Shown here: positions 50,569-56,500 of the stretch, one piece after another
How positions within the stretch are numbered: the stretch's first letter is position 1
Layout of the letters: every line of letters starts with the position of its first letter
Source: Dugong dugon
Lineage: Eukaryota; Chordata; Mammalia; Sirenia; Dugongidae
Direction: 5' to 3'
Length of the DNA: 64,000 nucleotides
NCBI GenBank assembly: GCA_030035585.1
Contig: CM057468.1
Location: forward strand, 53,688,145-53,752,144
Made by a program: the position numbers and the translations under genes
Notes under the pieces: generated by a model
The model's database searches: none
What the model saw: only the letters and a program-made list of their open reading frames with translations
What the model was told of the DNA's origin: nothing

Positions 50569-53500
50569 GACCAAAAAATAGATGTCAGAAGAGACTCTGA
50601 AACTTGCTCTTGAGTGTAGTGTAGCCAAAGCAAAAAGAAGAAATGATAAAGTAAAAGAGCTGAACAGAAAAGATTTCAAAGGGCGGCTCGAAAAGACAAA
50701 GTAAAGGATGAATGATAATGACATGTGCAAAGACCTGGAGTTAGAAAACTGTCATGGTTTGAATTATGTCCCCCCCAAAAATGTGTGTATCAATTTGGCT
50801 AGGCTATGATTCCTGGTACTGTGTGATTTTCCTGTATGTTGTAAACCTGCCTCTATGATGTTAATGAGAGAGGATGGGTGGCAGTTGTGTTAGTAAGGCA
50901 GGACCTGATCTACAAGACTGATTGTGTCCTGAGGCAGTCTCTTGAGATATAAAAGACAGAAGTGAGCAGTGAGACAGGGGGACCGCATACCATCAAGAAA
51001 GCAGTACCTGGAGCAGAGCGCATCCTTTGGACCAGGGTCCCTAAGCCGAGAAGCTCCTAGTCTGGGGGAACACTGACGAGAAGGCCAAGAGAGAGAAAGC
51101 CTTCCCCTGGAGCTGACACCTTGAATTTGGACTTTTAGCCTACTTTACTGTAAGGAAATAAACTTCTCTTCGTTAAAACCATCCACTTGTGGTATTTCTG
51201 TTATGGCAGCACTAGATGACTAAGACAAAAACCAAAAGTGATGAGCACACTTGGCATTTCTCAAGCTGAAAAAAACTGAAGAAAAAATTCAAGCCTTGAG
51301 TTGCATTACTGAAGGATTCTATTGGCAAAATATTGAACGACACAGGAAGTAGCAAAAGAAGATGGAAGGAATACAGCATCACTGTACCAAAAAGAACTGG
51401 TCGACATTCAGCCACTTCAGGAAGTAACATAAAATCAAAAACCGATGGTGCTGAAGGAAGAAGTCCAAGCTGGACTGAAAGCACTGGCAAAAAACAAGGC
51501 TCCAGGAATTGACGGAACATCAACTGAGAAGTTTCAACAAATGGATGCAGCATTTGAGGCGTTCACTCATCTATGCCAAGAAATTTGGAAGACAGAGCTA
51601 CCTAACCAACCTACTGGAAGAGATCCATATTTTGCCCATTCCAAAGAAAGGTGATCCAACAAAACACGGAAAGTACCAAATAATATCATTAATATCACGT
51701 GTAAGTAAAATTTTACTGAAGATCATTCAAAAGTGGTTGCAGCAGTATATCGACAGGGAACTGCCAGAAATTCAAGCTGGATTCAGAAGAGGACATGGGA
51801 ATGAAGGATATCATTGCTGATGTCAGATGGATCTTGGCTGAAAAAAAGACAACACCAGATAGGTGTTTACCTGTGTTTTATTGACTATGCCAAGGCATTC
51901 GACCGTGTGGATCATAACAAATTATGGATAACACTGTGAAGAATGGGAATTCCAGAACACTTAACTGTGCTCATGAGGAACCTGCACATAGACTAAAAGG
52001 TGGTCATTCAAACCAGGGATTTCACAGAGTTTCAAGTCAGAAAAAGTATGTGTCAGGGTTGTATCCTTTCACCATACTTATTCAATCTGTATGCTGAGCT
52101 AATAATCCAAGAAGCTGGATTATATGAAGAAGAATGTGGCTTCAGGATTAGAGGAAGACTCATTAACAACCTGCAATATGCAGATGCACAGCCTTGCTTG
52201 CTGAAAGCAAAGAAGACTTGAAGCACTTACTGATGAAGATCAAAGACTACAGCCTTCAGTATGGATTACACTTCAACATAAAGAAAACAAATATCCTCAC
52301 AACTGGACCAATAAGTAACATCATGATAAACCGAGAAAAGACTGAAGTTGTGAAGGATTTCATTTTACTTGGATCCACAATCAACACCCATGGAAGCAGC
52401 AGTCAAGAAATCAAAAAAATGCACTGCATTGGGCATATCTGCTGCAAAAGACCTCTTTAAAGTGTTAAAAAGCAAAGACGTCACACTGAAGAGTAAGGTG
52501 CGCCTGATACAAGCCATGGTACTCTCAGTCGCCTCATATGCATGTGAAAGCTGGACAATGTATAAGGAAAACCAAAGAAGAATTGATGCATTTGAATCAC
52601 AGTGTTGGTGAAGAATACTGAATATACCGTGGACTTTCAGAAGAACAAACAAATCTGTCTTGGAAAGAGTACAGCCAGAATGCTCCTTAAAAGCGAGGAT
52701 GGTGAGACTTTGTCTCACGTACTTTGGACGTGTTATCAGGAGGGACTAGTCCCAGGAGAAGGACATCATGCTTAGCAGAGAGTCATCAAAAAAGAGGAAG
52801 ACCCTCAATGAGATGGACTGACACAGTGGCTGCCATGATGGGCTCGGGCTCAAGCATAACAACGATTGCGACGATGGTGCAGGACCAAGCGGCGTTTCGT
52901 TCTGTGGTATCTAAGGTCGCTATGAGTAGGAACTGACTTGATGGCACCTAACAAGAACAACTTGGCACTAACACAATTTAATTGGTTAGTGTCTCATTCC
53001 GGTTTCCTATGAGAGTAGCTCATGAAGTGATTGGAAAATTTTCTATTATATTGTTAATAAAAATGTAACTTAACATTGTTAAGCATGGCTGATGAAAATA
53101 TTTTGGAATGGGACAGAGGTGATTGTTCTAAAACATTGTGAATATACTAAAACACAGGGAATTGTACACTTTAAAATGTTTAATTTTGTTGTGTGAATTT
53201 GACCTCAAAAAAAAAAAGCATGATAACAGCAAAAAAAATACTTTAAAAAACTATAGATGTGAAGAAAACATTTAAACATTTAAGTGTCATCAATTACTGC
53301 TTAATTTAATCCAAATTTCCTCTTGCTTAAAACTTGTTCTTTTAATGTACTGTAAATGGATCCCCATTCAGACTCCATCTCAAAGTTCTAGCTTTTGAGG
53401 TTATAATACCCTTGATTAACTGAGAACAGCTTTTACTTATGAAGGTAGGGATTGAAGTCAAGTGAATTCTTATTTTCTGGTGTTTTCCTAAAAGACTCTT

Positions 53501-56500
53501 GTATTTGATTGTCACTAGGAGTCAGGCGTACCCCCACCCATTTTACTCGACGTATATCCAATTAATCTACCCACCTAACAATAAAGCCCTTGAAGAAAAA
53601 GATGGTCCAGGAACTATTTTTACCCCAAGATTTTTTTTTTTTAAATTAGTACATTTTCATCAATGCTAATTTCAAAATTAAATAATTACATCTAGCAGTT
53701 AAGTGCTCTTACAATGTGATCAGCATGTCTGGTGATTTTACAGGGTCTCAAGTATGTCTTTGAGATGAGCCTTTTACTTCTAACTTCCAATGGGTTTAGG
53801 TCACTTGTTCTACTGAAAAGTATTATTTCTGAAGCTCCAGGCCATGTACTCATAAGGCTTTAATGACCCTTGGGATTCATCCCTGTAGAAGGTTTATCCA
53901 CAGAAAATGTTCATCTTATAGTAACAGAAAAAAATACAAACAGCTTCTATTTATTGAACTATACCTACTGTGCAGGTCCCTAGGTTGCGCAAATGGTTTG
54001 CATTCAACTGATAACCTAAAGGTTAGCAGTTCAACCCACCCAGTGGTACCTCAAAAAAAAAAAAAAGCCTTACTGATCTGCTTCCATCAAGGTTAAAGCC
54101 GAGAAAACCCTATCAGCCATAAAGAGAAGTGGAGTTCTCATACATGCTACAACATGGATGAACTCTGAAAACATGCAGAGTGAAATAAATCAGAAACAAA
54201 AGAATACTGTATGATTGCACTTATACGAAATACCTAGAATAGGCAAATGCACAGAGACAGAAAGCAGATTAGTGGTTACCAAGGGCTGGGGGGAGGCAAG
54301 GAATGGGGAGTTACTGCATAATGAGTACAGAGTTTCTGTCTGGGGTGATGAAAAAGTTTTTGAAATAAACAGTGGTGACGGTTACACAACACTGGGAATA
54401 TAACCAATGCCACTGAACCGTACACTTAAAATTGGCTAAAATGGCGAATTTTATGTTATATGTACTAAAATATAGATACATGCACGCTTATGCGTATATG
54501 TGTACCCCCCACACACACAAGTATGTATGTGTATACATTAACAACAACAGCTTCGATCTGGAGCCAAATTTTTGGTATGTACCTACTACACAGCTGATAA
54601 ACTAAAAACAGTTTAGTATAGCTGGAGGATAAAGTGCAAAGAATGAGATGAATTTATTACGAGAAGAACCGAGTGTGATCATTTCATACACACGCTAATG
54701 GTGGAGCGCAGACGATGAGGCCGAGCAGGCGGGAGCCAGATCATGAGGGCCACTGATACCAAGTCAAGGAAGCAGAGTCTTACCATTTTCCACAGTTGAG
54801 AAAATGTCTTTCAAAGTTGGAAAATAGCTGCTTTGTTTAGTTTTCAGGATCTTAACCATTTTGAGGACAACAGGAGTCTGGAGCTAAATTAAAAAAAAAA
54901 ACGTAAGTATAAACTGGATTAATTGCTAAATCAATGCATTCCGGAATAAAATATTTAAATTACGTTCCACTCATGTACAATACCCACAGTATTTAACACT
55001 TAGAGGCATATTTGGTTTCAAGTTGAAAAATTTTTTAAAAATACATTTTTCCTTAAGCTTTTAATTTCATTTTGCATTTATAGTTTTCTTAATTTTTCCA
55101 AAAAAATCAGTCAATTTACATATTAATATATGTGGAAAATATTAAATTTTCATATAAAAATATTTGCTCTGTTTCAGAAAATCCCTAAGAGACATGAGTA
55201 GAATTTCTTCATTTCTAGGACCTTAAAGTAAGTAACTTGCATGGCAAGATCCAGCAGAGGAAGCAAAGTTAGCTTTTCCAAAGCTGCATCTTTCCACTAG
55301 GTAAGACCTCACTCCTTCCCAAATCAATTAAATCGACTAAATTAATTACATCTTACAATCTTCAATGCTTCCCAGGGGAACCACTCCTTTTCCAGTGTCG
55401 CAAAGTGTTTCCAATTATCTCAAATGCTGTCAAAATATTCTTAAAAAGACAGAACCACTTTTAACCCCCATTAATGTTAAAAGTGCATACCAGACAGCAC
55501 TTTGGGGGCAGGAAAAGAGACTATTAAGTCAAACAAAGTAAACCTTTAAAATTATTGGAAATCACTGTTCTGGAGACCAAATTCCACACTTGATTTTACT
55601 AATTCAATTCAGAAGCAATTTCTAAGTCTATCTACTTACTTGAGGGAGCCCTGGTGCTGCAGTGGTTAAAGCACTTGGCTGCTAACCAAAAGGTTGGCGG
55701 TTCAAACCCACCAGCCACTCCACAGGAGAAATATGTGCAGCCTACTTCCGTAAAGATTTACAGGTTTGGAAAACCTATGGGGGCAGTTCTAGTCTGTCTG
55801 ATAGGGTTGCTATGAGTCAGAATTGACTCTATGGCAATGGTTTGGTCTTGGTTTTTTCTACTTACTTGATCATAAATGCATAATAGATTCTCTCTCCTCA
55901 TCTTCCAGAAATCTAGCTCAATCTGAGGATTCAAGTGGAGACTGTTCAGCAAAGGCTGTACTGAATCTTTCTCTACAATTTCTTGAATTTGATGTGACCA
56001 TTTAATAACCACAGATTCAACTGCATGGAGTATTATTCTTTCATTTGTCTCTGGCCTAGAAACATTGAAATAATTAATAGTTCAAAGATTAATAATTTGA
56101 TCCAAATAAAGATAGGACTTGGATTTTAATAGACATTTTATGTATCCACAAACTAGTTTTCTAAGCATAGATACTTTGAAATCAGATATACATTATTTGT
56201 ATGACCTTGATTTGAGTTGTGACCATATGGTATTGTCATTTACATGTCTTTAACATTAAAAAAATTGTTAAAGAATTACTGCATCCTCAAAACCATCTTA
56301 CTAACGAAATACTATTGTTGACATCACAGTCATTGTTACAGTTTGCTTTTTAAAAGTGTACTTTGAAAGAAATAATACAGTATTTCTTCACATTATTTTA
56401 AAGACATGATGGGTTATACCAAGTCTATACTCTAGTAACAGTTTGCTGGGGGTGTGATATTAAATAGGTATGCTAGATCTCCACTTTAATACCTTGTATA

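Larger units (their letters stand above)
49343..52959 (+). mobile_element. Near full-length RTE-type LINE, interrupted by an LTR
   Basis: About 3.1 kb of RTE sequence excluding the LTR at 50750-51227. Target duplication acttggcacta at 49332-49342 and 52960-52970. Endonuclease remnants include [22 protein letters not shown] pieces include [14 protein letters not shown] and LQYADA where YADD is expected (small deletion). The end shows the RTE/AfroSINE tail (gctatgagtaggaactgacttgatgg). Multiple stops and an A28 run at 50541-50568 make it dead. Confidence 0.9.
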
